Positions 1 to 8,715 are shown, numbered from the stretch's first letter. The stretch is DNA of 64,000 nucleotides from Paraburkholderia flava (GCF_004359985.1 NZ_SMRO01000002.1:2410209-2474208); one strand, 5' to 3'. Translations and numbers: made by a program. Notes: a model not told the origin generated them from the letters alone.

Positions 1-2420
1 GCAACGGCGCCATCGCGCTGGGCAACACGAACGTCGCGACGGGACAGGGTTCGGTCGCGCTCGGCAACGCATCACAGGCCAACGTCGCGGGCGCGATCGC
101 GATTGGCGACACGGCTAATGTCGCGGCGGCTGCGACAGGGGGCGTCGCGCTAGGCTCGGGCGCGACGACCAGCGTCGCAAACAGCGTTGCACTCGGCGAG
201 AATTCAAGGACGACCGCCGCGACGCCGACCGCCAGCGCGGTAATCGGCGGCGTCACCTATAACTTCGCAGGCGCGACGCCTACCGGCGTGGTGAGCGTCG
301 GCGCAGCAGGTTCCGATCGGCAGATCCAGAACGTCGCCGCAGGTCAGTTGACCAACACCAGCACGGATGCCGTGAACGGCTCGCAGCTCTTTGCGACCAA
401 CCAGCAGGTCACGGCAAACACGACCTCCATCTCGAACATCAACAACGGCGCAGGCATCAAATACTTCCACGCGAATTCGACGGACCCCGACAGTCAGGCC
501 GTGGGTGCCAACAGCGTCGCGATCGGGCCGAATGCGGTGGCCAACAACGCGGGAGACGTCGCACTGGGTAGCGGCTCGACGACCTCGGCCGTCACGCCGA
601 CCGCCGGCGCGACAATCGGTGGCGTCGCCTATACGTTCGCTGGCGCCGCCCCGACCAGCGCGGTGAGCGTGGGCAGCGCCGGTGCCGAGCGGCAGATCCA
701 GAACGTCGCGGCCGGTCAGTTGACCAACACCAGCACGGACGCCGTGAACGGCTCGCAGCTGTTCGCGACCAACCAGCAGGTCACGGCAAACACGACCGCG
801 ATCACGAACCTCAGCAACGGCGGCGGGATCAAGTACTTCCACGCGGACTCGACGCTCGCGGACAGTCAGGCAACCGGTACGGACAGCATCGCCGTCGGTC
901 CGCAGGCGGTCGCCAGTGCAACCGACAGCTTCGCGGCAGGCACCGGCTCGCAGGCGACGATCGCGAATGCCACCGCACTCGGCGCGCAGACGACAGCATC
1001 GATCGCGGGCTCGGTCGCGATCGGCTCGGGCTCAGTCTCTGACCGCGCGATCGCAGCGGGTACCGGCACCATTCCTGCCGGCACGCATACGGTTCCGTTC
1101 AACACGTCCGACGCGACGCTGCTCGGCGCCGTTTCGTTCGGCAGCGCGACGGGCAACACATACCGGCAACTCATCAACGTCGCGGACGGTACGAGCGCGC
1201 ACGATGCAGTCACGGTCCGACAACTGACCGGCGCACTGCAATCGTTCTCCGTCACGCCCACGCTGTACTTCCACGCCAACTCGACCGCAGCCGATTCGCT
1301 CGCAGTGGGCGCGGAGTCGATCGCAGTGGGCCCGACGACGGTCGTCAACGGCGATAACGGTGTGGGCATCGGCAACGGTGCGATCGTTCAGCAGACGGCA
1401 CCCGGCGGCGTCGCGATCGGTCAGGCCGCGAACTCCGGACAGGCCGACGCGATCGCACTGGGTAGCGGCGCGAATGCGACCGGTCCTCAATCGATCGCTC
1501 AGGGCGCTAACTCGGTCGCCAGCACGGCGGGCGGCATCGCGGTGGGCTCGGGTGCAAACAGCAGCGCAGCCGATGCGATCGCTTTAGGCTCCGGCGCGAG
1601 CGCGAGCTTCGCGAACAGCATCGCGATCGGCGCGGGGTCGGTCACGACGGTTGGCGCGCAGTCGAACTACATCGCGTACGGACTGAGCAGTCCGCAATCG
1701 TCGGTGGGTGAAGTCAACATCGGGAATCGCAAGATCACCGGTGTCTCCGCAGGGTCTGCCGGCACCGATGCGGTCAACGTGAGCCAGCTCGAGGCGGTCA
1801 ACCAGAACCTGACCACGCTGATCCAGAACATCAGCAACACCGGCGGCACCGGCGGCTTCCCGTCGACGCCCGGCACCACGACACCGCCCTCTTCGACCGG
1901 CTCGAACTCGTCGGCAGGCGGTAACGGGGCGGTGGCTTCCGGTTCGAACAGCACGGCGGTGGGCAACAACTCGACTGCGTCCGGCAACAACTCGGTCGCG
2001 CTCGGCGCAGGCAGCAACGACGGCGGACGCAACAACGTCGTGTCGATCGGTACCGCCGATTCGCCGCGGCAACTCACGAACGTCGCAGCAGGGACCGCAC
2101 CGACCGACGGCGTCAACGTCCAGCAGTTGAACGCAGCGGTCGGCAACGCGAACGCCTATACCGACGCGAAGATCGACGGCCTGCGTCGCGACGCGGATGC
2201 GGGGACCGCGAGCGCGATGGCCGTCGCCGGCCTGCCCCAACCTTCGGGTCCGGGCAAGAGCATGGTGGCGATCGCGGCCAGCGTGTATCGAAGCCAGTCG
2301 GGACAGGCGATCGGCATCTCGACGATCTCGGACAACAATCACTGGATCTATAAGGCTGCCGTCACCACCAACACGCGTAACGATTACGGCGCCGTGATCG
2401 GGGCGGGCTATCAGTGGTGA
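1..2420 (+). CDS. Trimeric autotransporter adhesin (YadA/Hia type), 5' end outside window
   Basis: The reading frame is open from the first bases of the window to the stop at 2420, so the N-terminus and signal peptide lie upstream. The protein is built from YadA-head-type repeats with the recurring pattern (S/N)xAxGxx(S/A) and several neck-like stretches containing DAVNGSQL or DAVNVSQL. A Gly/Ser/Thr-rich linker lies near 1840-1930. The last ~80 residues form the membrane anchor (VNVQQLNAAV, then a short coiled coil, then four beta strands) and end in an aromatic residue (YQW), as expected for a YadA C-terminal translocator. Known role of the family: trimeric surface adhesin exported by type Vc secretion. 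Two near-identical head/neck units lie 372 bp apart (about 291-474 and 663-849). Confidence 0.93.
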   Translation, partial: NGAIALGNTNVATGQGSVALGNASQANVAGAIAIGDTANVAAAATGGVALGSGATTSVANSVALGENSRTTAATPTASAVIGGVTYNFAGATPTGVVSVGAAGSDRQIQNVAAGQLTNTSTDAVNGSQLFATNQQVTANTTSISNINNGAGIKYFHANSTDPDSQAVGANSVAIGPNAVANNAGDVALGSGSTTSAVTPTAGATIGGVAYTFAGAAPTSAVSVGSAGAERQIQNVAAGQLTNTSTDAVNGSQLFATNQQVTANTTAITNLSNGGGIKYFHADSTLADSQATGTDSIAVGPQAVASATDSFAAGTGSQATIANATALGAQTTASIAGSVAIGSGSVSDRAIAAGTGTIPAGTHTVPFNTSDATLLGAVSFGSATGNTYRQLINVADGTSAHDAVTVRQLTGALQSFSVTPTLYFHANSTAADSLAVGAESIAVGPTTVVNGDNGVGIGNGAIVQQTAPGGVAIGQAANSGQADAIALGSGANATGPQSIAQGANSVASTAGGIAVGSGANSSAADAIALGSGASASFANSIAIGAGSVTTVGAQSNYIAYGLSSPQSSVGEVNIGNRKITGVSAGSAGTDAVNVSQLEAVNQNLTTLIQNISNTGGTGGFPSTPGTTTPPSSTGSNSSAGGNGAVASGSNSTAVGNNSTASGNNSVALGAGSNDGGRNNVVSIGTADSPRQLTNVAAGTAPTDGVNVQQLNAAVGNANAYTDAKIDGLRRDADAGTASAMAVAGLPQPSGPGKSMVAIAASVYRSQSGQAIGISTISDNNHWIYKAAVTTNTRNDYGAVIGAGYQW
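291..849 (+). repeat. Intragenic direct repeat in adhesin head region
   Basis: Two in-frame copies begin near 291 and 663, an offset of exactly 372 bp or 124 codons. Both encode a unit with RQIQNVAAGQLTNTSTDAV followed by NGSQLFATNQQV and then KYFHA(N/D)ST. DNA identity is nearly complete across the neck part and lower in the intervening YadA-head motifs. Such repeats can expand or contract by recombination. Confidence 0.85.
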
Positions 2421-2533
2421 TGGTGACAGGGCAAGGCAGGAAACATGAACCCGCGCTGCTGCGCACGACCTGTCGAGCGTCGTCGCAGCACGTGTCGGGG
2501 GCGCCGCTCCTTATACGATAAGAGATACTGATC

Positions 2534-3331
2534 ATGAAAACTCAATGGATACTCGCGCTGTCTATCAGCTTGCTGTCACTGGCTTCCCTTCAGGGCTGCG
2601 CGACCACCGACGGTCCGCCGAAATTTCCGGATCCGCAATCCGCCAGCCCGAAGACCGGTACGTTCGTGAACGTGGACAATCTGCGTAACGTCGGGCCCGG
2701 TTTGAACAAGGACCAGATGTTCGATCTGCTCGGGCCGCCTCACTTCAACGAGTGGTTTGTCGGCGGTCATGTGTGGAACTACCTGTTCGACTTCCGTCGC
2801 GGCAATGAGGTGGTCACCTGCCAGTATCAGGTGCAGTACGACCAGCACATGAAGGTGAGCCACACCTACTGGCGCGATCCCGCGTGCGAGGATTTCGTGC
2901 GGGCTAAAGCAGCAGCACCCGTCGCCGCAGCGGAAGCGCCGGTCGCGACCATCGAACAGTTCGATCTGCAAAGCGATGCGCTGTTCGCGTTCGGCAAGTC
3001 GAACCTCGATTCGATGCTGCCGGCCGGCCGCGCGCAACTCGACGAGGCCATCGCGCGGATCAAGAGCCATAAGGAAGTGACGCGGATTCTCGTCGTCGGG
3101 CATACGGACCGCATCGGCTCCGACAAGATCAACCAGCCGCTGTCGCGAGCACGGGCGCAAACGGTTCGCGGTTATCTGATCTCGCATGGACTGAGCGGCA
3201 GCGTCATTCAGGCGGAAGGCGTGGGATCGAGCGAGCCGGTCACGCATTGCCCGGCAGGCGAAAGCCGTGAGGTGATTGCGTGTCTGCAACCCGACCGCCG
3301 CGTCACGATCGCAGTCAGCGGACGTAACTGA
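2534..3331 (+). CDS. OmpA-family lipoprotein with BamE/SmpA-like N-terminal domain
   Basis: 265 residues. A lipoprotein signal peptide ends in the lipobox LQGC with Cys22 as the predicted lipidated residue. Residues ~48-95 (NVGPGLNKDQMFDLLGPPHF and the following WNYLF) resemble the SmpA/OmlA (BamE) fold. Residues ~150-265 form an OmpA C-terminal peptidoglycan-binding domain with VVGHTD and a downstream LSxxRAxxV motif. The gene starts 113 bp after the adhesin stop in the same direction and probably shares its transcript. By analogy with SadB next to the adhesin SadA it may assist adhesin assembly or tether it to peptidoglycan; that role is inference. Confidence 0.88.
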   Translation: MKTQWILALSISLLSLASLQGCATTDGPPKFPDPQSASPKTGTFVNVDNLRNVGPGLNKDQMFDLLGPPHFNEWFVGGHVWNYLFDFRRGNEVVTCQYQVQYDQHMKVSHTYWRDPACEDFVRAKAAAPVAAAEAPVATIEQFDLQSDALFAFGKSNLDSMLPAGRAQLDEAIARIKSHKEVTRILVVGHTDRIGSDKINQPLSRARAQTVRGYLISHGLSGSVIQAEGVGSSEPVTHCPAGESREVIACLQPDRRVTIAVSGRN

Positions 3332-3346
3332 AGAGCGACGAAAGCG

Positions 3347-3385
3347 GTCGCATCGGCCATGCTTCATCCGCATGGCCGATGCGAC
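3347..3385 (+). terminator. Strong hairpin after lipoprotein gene
   Basis: A perfect 15-bp inverted repeat (GTCGCATCGGCCATG and its complement) with a 9-base loop starts 15 bp after the lipoprotein stop. No T-run follows, so it may act as an mRNA 3' stabiliser or a factor-dependent stop rather than a classical terminator. Confidence 0.6.
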
Positions 3386-3597
3386 CCATCAAGCCGACAG
3401 GTGAACCGGGTATTGCGTACGTATCGCGTACGTCCGGTTGGCAGATCACGCATTGCTCTTCCATGACGTTCCCGCCTCCGGCATGTCATGCAACAGGTAG
3501 CACGCCTGCAAATCTATATCCCCCTATAGCTTTGACGAGCAGCGAAGTCTGACGGGACGTGATCCCGTCACCTGATCGACGCCCACCAGAAATCTGG

Positions 3598-4416
3598 ATG
3601 ACGATGATGAGAAGGGTCGGGGTATACGTAGATGGAAGCAGTATGGACGTGAACGGCGGCCACATGATGCGGTACGAGGTGTTGCGTGCGCTCGCGGGTC
3701 GCGCGGGTGCCACGATCCAGCGGTTACACGCTTATCTGACCTTCGACGAACGTCGAGCAGCTCGCTCCGTCGACTACGAAGCACGGATCAAAGGCTATCA
3801 GGCAGCGCTACGGGACAAAGGTTTTCGCGTCACGGTCAAGCCGCTCAAACACTACGCGGATGCAGACGGGGCCGAGACGGTCAAATCGAATTCGGACCTC
3901 GGCATGGCCGTCGATGCGTTGTCGGAATCGGATCGGCTGGACACGGTGGTCCTCGCCACCGGCGACGGCGATTTTGTCGACGTCGTGCGCGCGTTGCAGA
4001 AAAAAGGCTGCCGGGTCGAGGTGCTGGGTTTCGACAACGTCTCCGTCGAACTGCGCGATACCGCCGATCAATTCATCAGTGGCTATCTGATTCCCGGGCT
4101 ACTTCCGGTTCGCGATTCGGTGCCCGGCTTGCCGGCGTGGGGACAAGTCGGCTCGCGCGTGCGTGGCGTGTGCAACCGGTTCGAGCCGGACGACGGATAT
4201 GGCTTCATCGCGTTCTGGTCTTCGTTGCCCGACACGCCGCTACTCGCGGCAGCTGAGACCAGTCCCGCGTACTTCCGAAGCAGCAGTCTTCAGGATCAGT
4301 CCATATTGTCCCGGCTGCCGTCGAGAAACACCGTTCTCGAGTTCGAGCTTGCATTGCCGGCGAAACAGAACGGCGCACCCGAGGCGCGCAGGATTCAGGT
4401 TGTTTCCGCAGCCTAG
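3598..4416 (+). CDS. NYN (LabA/DUF88) domain protein with C-terminal cold-shock-like region
   Basis: 272 residues from ATG 3598; a GTG at 3559 is an alternative start. The N-terminal ~165 residues show the NYN/PIN-like nuclease pattern: VGVYVDGSSM near the start (first acidic residue), SNSDLGMAVDAL (middle acidic pair), and VVLATGDGDFVDVVRALQ (third acidic cluster). This family includes LabA and related putative metal-dependent RNases. The C-terminal ~95 residues contain RVRGVCNRFEPDDGYGFIAF, similar to the RNP1-like strand of cold-shock/OB folds, and could bind RNA. The gene is followed closely by the ACP gene, but a shared function is not evident. Confidence 0.8.
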   Translation: MTMMRRVGVYVDGSSMDVNGGHMMRYEVLRALAGRAGATIQRLHAYLTFDERRAARSVDYEARIKGYQAALRDKGFRVTVKPLKHYADADGAETVKSNSDLGMAVDALSESDRLDTVVLATGDGDFVDVVRALQKKGCRVEVLGFDNVSVELRDTADQFISGYLIPGLLPVRDSVPGLPAWGQVGSRVRGVCNRFEPDDGYGFIAFWSSLPDTPLLAAAETSPAYFRSSSLQDQSILSRLPSRNTVLEFELALPAKQNGAPEARRIQVVSAA

Positions 4417-4440
4417 CTGGGGCTTTGCTTCGTGATAATC

Positions 4441-4455
4441 GTTCAATTTCGCTCA
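4441..4455 (+). promoter_or_regulatory. Degenerate GTTCA-N5-G(C)TCA direct repeat upstream of ACP gene
   Basis: GTTCA at 4441-4445 and GCTCA at 4451-4455, i.e. a 10-bp repeat period, 85 bp before the ACP start codon. It matches in orientation and spacing, with one mismatch, the four perfect copies at 8642-8715 and 11268-11372. Proposed binding site of the OmpR/PhoB-type regulator encoded at 4922-5665 (inference). Confidence 0.4.
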
Positions 4456-4540
4456 AGCGATGGCTTGCTAGTATCCCCTTAAGCCGGCCACGCAACTCTC
4501 TTCAGGCGGCTCTATATCTTGCGAGTAAAGGAGACTGACG

Positions 4541-4858
4541 ATGGTCGTGAGCGCAGGTTTTCAAAGCGACAGTCCGCAGGCTGTGTCGATACCTGTCCGC
4601 GACTTGCCGCGTGTTCGCGCCGACGTCGCAAACGAAGTGCTCGCGCACATCAGGGCCTGGATGCAGGCGCGAAATCTCTCTCTGCCCACTGATCTCGATC
4701 GCACGTTCGTCGAAGCCGGTTTCGATTCGCTACATGCGGTCGAGCTAGGTCTCTTTCTGGAAAGGAAGCTCGGCAAGCCAATCGACGAAGCATCGCTGTA
4801 TGACCTCCCGACGTTCGCGTCGTTGATCGCGTATCTGGTCGATCGGGCCGAAGAATAG
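4541..4858 (+). CDS. Free-standing acyl carrier protein
   Basis: 105 residues. The phosphopantetheine attachment motif is GFDSLHAVEL, with Ser63 as the predicted modified residue, and the rest follows the four-helix carrier protein pattern. The ribosome site AAAGGAG lies about 10 bases before the ATG. The ~25-residue N-terminal extension is longer than in primary-metabolism AcpP. The sequence is closer in feel to ACP/PCP domains of polyketide or non-ribosomal systems. In this neighbourhood it probably carries the acyl group used by the condensation-like acyltransferase at 5901-7136. No synthase for loading it is present in the window. Confidence 0.88.
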   Translation: MVVSAGFQSDSPQAVSIPVRDLPRVRADVANEVLAHIRAWMQARNLSLPTDLDRTFVEAGFDSLHAVELGLFLERKLGKPIDEASLYDLPTFASLIAYLVDRAEE

Positions 4859-4921
4859 AAACCTTTGCTGCTCCGATGAACGGGGCTTTGTTCACCAGAG
4901 CATGTCGGCTTTCCAGTGCGG

Positions 4922-5665
4922 TCACGCAGCGTCTAAGGGTGTGTCCAGCGATGCGCTATAGCAGGCAGCGCCAGTCAAGGTTTTCGTTTGATCCAGGCGA
5001 TACCCCAGCGTATAGATTGCCGAGAGCCGCAAGCCGTTCTCAATGCCGAATTTGAGCTTCTGCCGGATTCTGTAGATATGGGTGTTCAGCGAGCGCGAAT
5101 CTTCGCCTAGCTCCCTTCCCCACGCGGTCGTTGCGAGCAGTTCGCGGGACATGATCTTGCCGAGGTTGTGGAACAGGCAAGTCACCAGTTGAAATTCCTT
5201 GGTCGTCAGCTCGATCTTGCTGCCTCGAAGCCTCACCGTCCGTTCGACGGGATCCAGAACGTACTCACCCAGGCGAATCGGTTCGTCGCGTTTTACGTTC
5301 CGTGCGACCCGGCGCAGCAGCGCATTCACTCGCGCGGCAAGTTCCTCCGCGCGAAACGGTTTGATCAGGTAATCGTCGGCGCCCGCTTCGAGCGCCCTCA
5401 CGACGTCGAGCTCCTGAACGCGGCTCGTCAAAAAGAGCACGCCATATTCGACGTCGGCGCGCGTGCGAATCCAGTTCAGCACTTCGATGCCGGTCAGGGA
5501 CGGTAAGTGCCAATCGAGCACCACCGCGTCGACGGATTCCGATCTCAGGAACCGTACTGCCCGCTCGCCGTCGTCGACGATCTTTATCGTGTGACTGAAA
5601 GGCCTCAGTGCGTTCTGTACTTCCTCGGCCTGAACGGGATCATCCTCCACCACCAATATGCGCAT
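4922..5665 (-). CDS. OmpR/PhoB-family response regulator (orphan)
   Basis: 247 residues. The receiver domain covers residues ~1-115 with the acidic pair E7/D8/D9, phospho-acceptor Asp51 (VVLDWHLP) and Lys102 (DDYLIKPF). A winged-helix Trans_reg_C domain follows (~125-225) with LTTKEFQLVTCLFHN and the recognition region RSLNTHIYRIRQKL. The last ~20 residues (after YRLDQTK) are a non-conserved tail. No histidine kinase gene is adjacent on either side, so it is an orphan within this window. Its family binds tandem half-sites about one helical turn apart, as found in the promoters of neighbouring cluster genes. Regulation of the cluster by this protein is inferred. Confidence 0.92.
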   Translation of the reverse strand: MRILVVEDDPVQAEEVQNALRPFSHTIKIVDDGERAVRFLRSESVDAVVLDWHLPSLTGIEVLNWIRTRADVEYGVLFLTSRVQELDVVRALEAGADDYLIKPFRAEELAARVNALLRRVARNVKRDEPIRLGEYVLDPVERTVRLRGSKIELTTKEFQLVTCLFHNLGKIMSRELLATTAWGRELGEDSRSLNTHIYRIRQKLKFGIENGLRLSAIYTLGYRLDQTKTLTGAACYSASLDTPLDAA

Positions 5666-5900
5666 TCCTGCACCTCGAGTACGTGGCCATGTCTATCGTG
5701 AGTCAGCGACCGCTGCATGCGCCGAAGACGCGCAGCAAACGTTTGCGACCCTACATCCGCAGCTACCGAAAAAATCATAGAGCAAGGGTAATCAAACCAA
5801 TTGTGACATTTTATGAATTCATCTGACAAATAATGCAGGTTGGGTAACAACAAAAGGGGCGCAGTCGATAACGATGGAACGTCGGGGGTGCGAGGCTGGG

Positions 5901-7136
5901 TCAGAAGAAATTGCGGGGCGCGCAGGCTTTTTCGAGCAGCACTTCCGCGTCGTCGAGAAAGGTTGGCAACGGTGTGTGGTTCATCATCGTCAGGTGAATG
6001 CGGCCGTCGACCGACGACACCGCGACGGCGAGATACCCCGGAATGGAAGCCCGCACGAGCGGCCCCCACAGTCCGGTCAATCTGAACCTGGCGAATGGCG
6101 CTGTGTCACGAACGACACCGACGTTGGTTATCCCAAGATCAGGGGTTTTGCCGGCGCGGGACATCTGCACCAGACCCTTGGCGTCCATTCCGCCCGACAG
6201 AAGATCGCTGTATTGCCGGACGCCCTCGCCCGCCGATTCACGCGTGCCTTGCGGGTCCATCCGGCGCAGGATCTCGCGCGCCAGATCCCAGAACGATGGA
6301 TTCGCGTCCGGATCGAGTGTCGCATTCGTGCTGGTCGCAAAGAAGCCGCACTCGTACCGGCTCCCCCAGCGTCGCCGGAGATCGACGGGATTGCGTAACA
6401 GGATCGGCTCGCGACGCCAATGCGCCAGCCGTGATTTGCCCGACATCACGAACGCGCTGCAGAGCGCGCCGTGCACCGTTGTGTTCTCGTCGCGTGCGCG
6501 CTGTACAAGCTGTCGGGTGAGCCCGTGCGACAGCCTCTTGCAACGCACGACCGGAGGGCTCGTCTGCGGGTAGGAAACCCCATCGAGCGAGATCTTTTTT
6601 TGCGGTGGCACCGCGTCCGGCACCCCCAGCAAATGATTCAGGGATTGCGGGAACGACAAAGCGTCTAGCGGCTCGCCGTTGAGCACCCGCAGCAGATCGT
6701 CAAACCAGCACGTCACCGAAATGCCGTCGTATATCACGTGACTGACCGTTACCACGACGACCGAACGGTCCTTGCCTGTTGCGATCACGGCGCGCATCAG
6801 AGGTGCCGTAGCGTTGTCGAGCGGCTCAAGCAGTTCGCGAGAGAGCGTTCCGTTTAGCCACTCGTGCGCAACGCCTTCCGCGCTCCATGTTGCATCGCCC
6901 GCGTGATGCAGAGGAATCGACGAGCCGTGCACGGTTTCGAAGAATGGCCAGCCGTCCGGCGTCGCGGAAATACGAACGGAAAGCGCCGGGTGACGGCGTT
7001 GTACGGAATCAAATGCTGCACGCCAGGCCTGCGGTGTCGGCGTGCCCGCTATTTCCGCCGCATAGACGATGTGATTGCTGACGCTCCGGCATGCCAGCCA
7101 GAATACGTGCTCCACTGTGCTTAACGGTCGAAGCAT
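5901..7136 (-). CDS. Condensation-domain/PapA-like acyltransferase
   Basis: 411 residues, the size of one condensation (C) domain. The N-terminus (LSTVEHVFW) and the active-site segment VSHVIYDGIS fit the CoA/carrier-dependent acyltransferase superfamily. The canonical HHxxxDG is reduced to SHxxxDG, keeping the catalytic His133 and structural Asp137, as in PapA-type enzymes. The DFGWG-like motif is represented by GLWGPL near residue 350. Such proteins move an acyl group from ACP or CoA to a hydroxyl or amine. With an ACP and two glycosyltransferases nearby, acylation of a sugar or glycoside is a reasonable guess. It is probably co-transcribed with the glycosyltransferase gene 110 bp upstream. 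Confidence 0.78.
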   Translation of the reverse strand: MLRPLSTVEHVFWLACRSVSNHIVYAAEIAGTPTPQAWRAAFDSVQRRHPALSVRISATPDGWPFFETVHGSSIPLHHAGDATWSAEGVAHEWLNGTLSRELLEPLDNATAPLMRAVIATGKDRSVVVVTVSHVIYDGISVTCWFDDLLRVLNGEPLDALSFPQSLNHLLGVPDAVPPQKKISLDGVSYPQTSPPVVRCKRLSHGLTRQLVQRARDENTTVHGALCSAFVMSGKSRLAHWRREPILLRNPVDLRRRWGSRYECGFFATSTNATLDPDANPSFWDLAREILRRMDPQGTRESAGEGVRQYSDLLSGGMDAKGLVQMSRAGKTPDLGITNVGVVRDTAPFARFRLTGLWGPLVRASIPGYLAVAVSSVDGRIHLTMMNHTPLPTFLDDAEVLLEKACAPRNFF

Positions 7137-7246
7137 GGCCTCTCTCCGCGGATGAACCTGATGGTCAGGTGTCGGCTACTCGCCGCGACGCTAGCAAGAC
7201 CTCGGTCATCCTGACTAAAGCCGCGCCGTGGCATGAACGGGTCAAC

Positions 7247-8584
7247 TCAAGCTGTGTCCCGATGCGCGAGGCCCTCTTGCCTTCGCGCCAACTTCCGCTC
7301 GACAGCGAGCGATTCCACCACACGAACAATTTCGGCACGCGTATCGATACGCTTGAACGCCTGTGCGATGGCGGCTACCCGCTCGCGATAATGCGTCGCG
7401 TCGAGCACCGTTCTGATAGCGACGCGCAGTGCGTCGGGTGTCGGCGAGTTCGTAGCCAGATCGATGCCAACGCCGGACCACGCGACGCGTGCGTTCCCGT
7501 CCGCCTTGTCCTCGGTCCGCCCGGCGGTAACCAGAGGAACACCATAGCTCATCGCCTGGTTGACGCTGCCGTAGCCGCCATTGGTGACAAACACATCGGC
7601 CTTGCGCAGCAGCCACTCGTAAGGCAGATAGCTGGCGATGCGTACGTTGGCCGGGATGGGACCGGGAACGGCTTCGACCGGCCGGCCACCCGTGCTGACG
7701 ACCACGAGCAGATCCGGCTCGTCCGCGAGCGCCGCTAGCGCAGGTGCGACCAGCAGGCCGAAGTCATGATTGGCCACCGTGCCTTGCGTGACCAGAACCA
7801 CTTTGCGGCCGTCATCCAGTTCATCCGCCCAAGGAGGCAGCGGAGCCTGATTTTCTTCGATAGGCAATGCACCGATGAATCTCACCGACGCCGGCAATGT
7901 GGTGCGCGGAAATTCGAAATCCGGCACGGTCAACTGCATGAACGCATCGGGCAGTGCGACAACCGCATCGTTGAGATTGATCGACATCGGGCCAACGCCA
8001 AGCTCCGCCAGATATCCGTTCAGGCGACCGACAAGCGGCTCGTAGACCACACTGTCGTGTTCCCGCGCGATCTCCGCATACTGTTCGCGCTGCGCCCGGC
8101 TTGTCGCGGGCGGCAACCCGACGTAGTGCGGCGCGCCATCCTCCCGCGACCAATGCAGGATCGTCGTGTTGAACATCGCGACAGGTGGCCGCTGCGCACG
8201 CGGCCCAAGCAACATAGGCAGGACGCCCAGAAATACATGATCCACGATCACGACATCCGCTTCGAAATCTCGCAAGACCTGCTGTAGCCCAACGTGCTGA
8301 GCAATCACGTAATCGATCAGCACGAGTTGCATGCCGAGACGTTGCCTTTCCAGTCCTGGAGGCAATGCTTCGAGGCTGGGCATTTTCGAGTGGGGATCTC
8401 CGAATGCGAAATCGGCGTTGACCGGAAGAGGATGAAATGCGGCACCCATACGAACGATGCGATCTTCAAAGGCGCGTCCCGTATGGGCCACCACCTCGTG
8501 ACCTTCGTCGATCAGGATGCGCGCGATGCCAAGCATCGGATTGGCATGGCCAGCTAAAGGCGTCGCAGCGAGTACGATTTTCAT
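7247..8584 (-). CDS. GT1-family glycosyltransferase (UGT/MGT-like), copy A
   Basis: 445 residues from the ATG at 8584; a longer reading from 8632 is possible, but MKIVLAATPLAGHANP is the family N-terminus. Two Rossmann domains form a GT-B fold. The acceptor half carries the AGHxNP motif, and the donor half has VLVTQGTVAN and the nucleotide-sugar binding region VFVTNGGYGSVNQAMSYGVP (TNGG in place of the common THGG). Related enzymes transfer a sugar from an NDP-sugar to macrolides, lipids or small aglycones. It is divergent from its paralogue at 8862. TGAAC-N5-TGAAC lies 57 bp upstream of its start. Confidence 0.9.
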   Translation of the reverse strand: MKIVLAATPLAGHANPMLGIARILIDEGHEVVAHTGRAFEDRIVRMGAAFHPLPVNADFAFGDPHSKMPSLEALPPGLERQRLGMQLVLIDYVIAQHVGLQQVLRDFEADVVIVDHVFLGVLPMLLGPRAQRPPVAMFNTTILHWSREDGAPHYVGLPPATSRAQREQYAEIAREHDSVVYEPLVGRLNGYLAELGVGPMSINLNDAVVALPDAFMQLTVPDFEFPRTTLPASVRFIGALPIEENQAPLPPWADELDDGRKVVLVTQGTVANHDFGLLVAPALAALADEPDLLVVVSTGGRPVEAVPGPIPANVRIASYLPYEWLLRKADVFVTNGGYGSVNQAMSYGVPLVTAGRTEDKADGNARVAWSGVGIDLATNSPTPDALRVAIRTVLDATHYRERVAAIAQAFKRIDTRAEIVRVVESLAVERKLARRQEGLAHRDTA

Positions 8585-8641
8585 GTGGGCCTGTCTTACG
8601 TGATGTCGCGGCAGTCTTGCATGCAGCGTCAAGCGGCACTA

Positions 8642-8656
8642 TGAACATTTCTGAAC
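8642..8656 (-). promoter_or_regulatory. TGAAC-N5-TGAAC direct repeat, facing glycosyltransferase A
   Basis: TGAAC at 8642-8646 and 8652-8656, with a further TGAAC at 8664-8668. Read towards the minus-strand gene this is GTTCA-N5-GTTCA, ending 57 bp before its ATG. The 10-bp period suits tandem binding of an OmpR/PhoB-class regulator (inference). Confidence 0.55.
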
Positions 8657-8700
8657 TCATGCGTGAACTCGCATCGCTAAACATGACAGTAGTAGACACC

Positions 8701-8715
8701 GTTCATCAAAGTTCA
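8701..8715 (+). promoter_or_regulatory. GTTCA-N5-GTTCA direct repeat, facing glycosyltransferase B
   Basis: GTTCA at 8701-8705 and 8711-8715, reading towards the plus-strand gene whose ATG is at 8862. It forms an inverted arrangement with the copy at 8642-8656, so each divergent gene has a site in the same relative orientation. Confidence 0.55.

Noticed and set aside
7153..7238. TGAAC half-sites upstream of the acyltransferase gene
   Set aside because: Present singly at 7153 and 7234 without a second half-site at 10-bp spacing, so not counted as a regulatory element.
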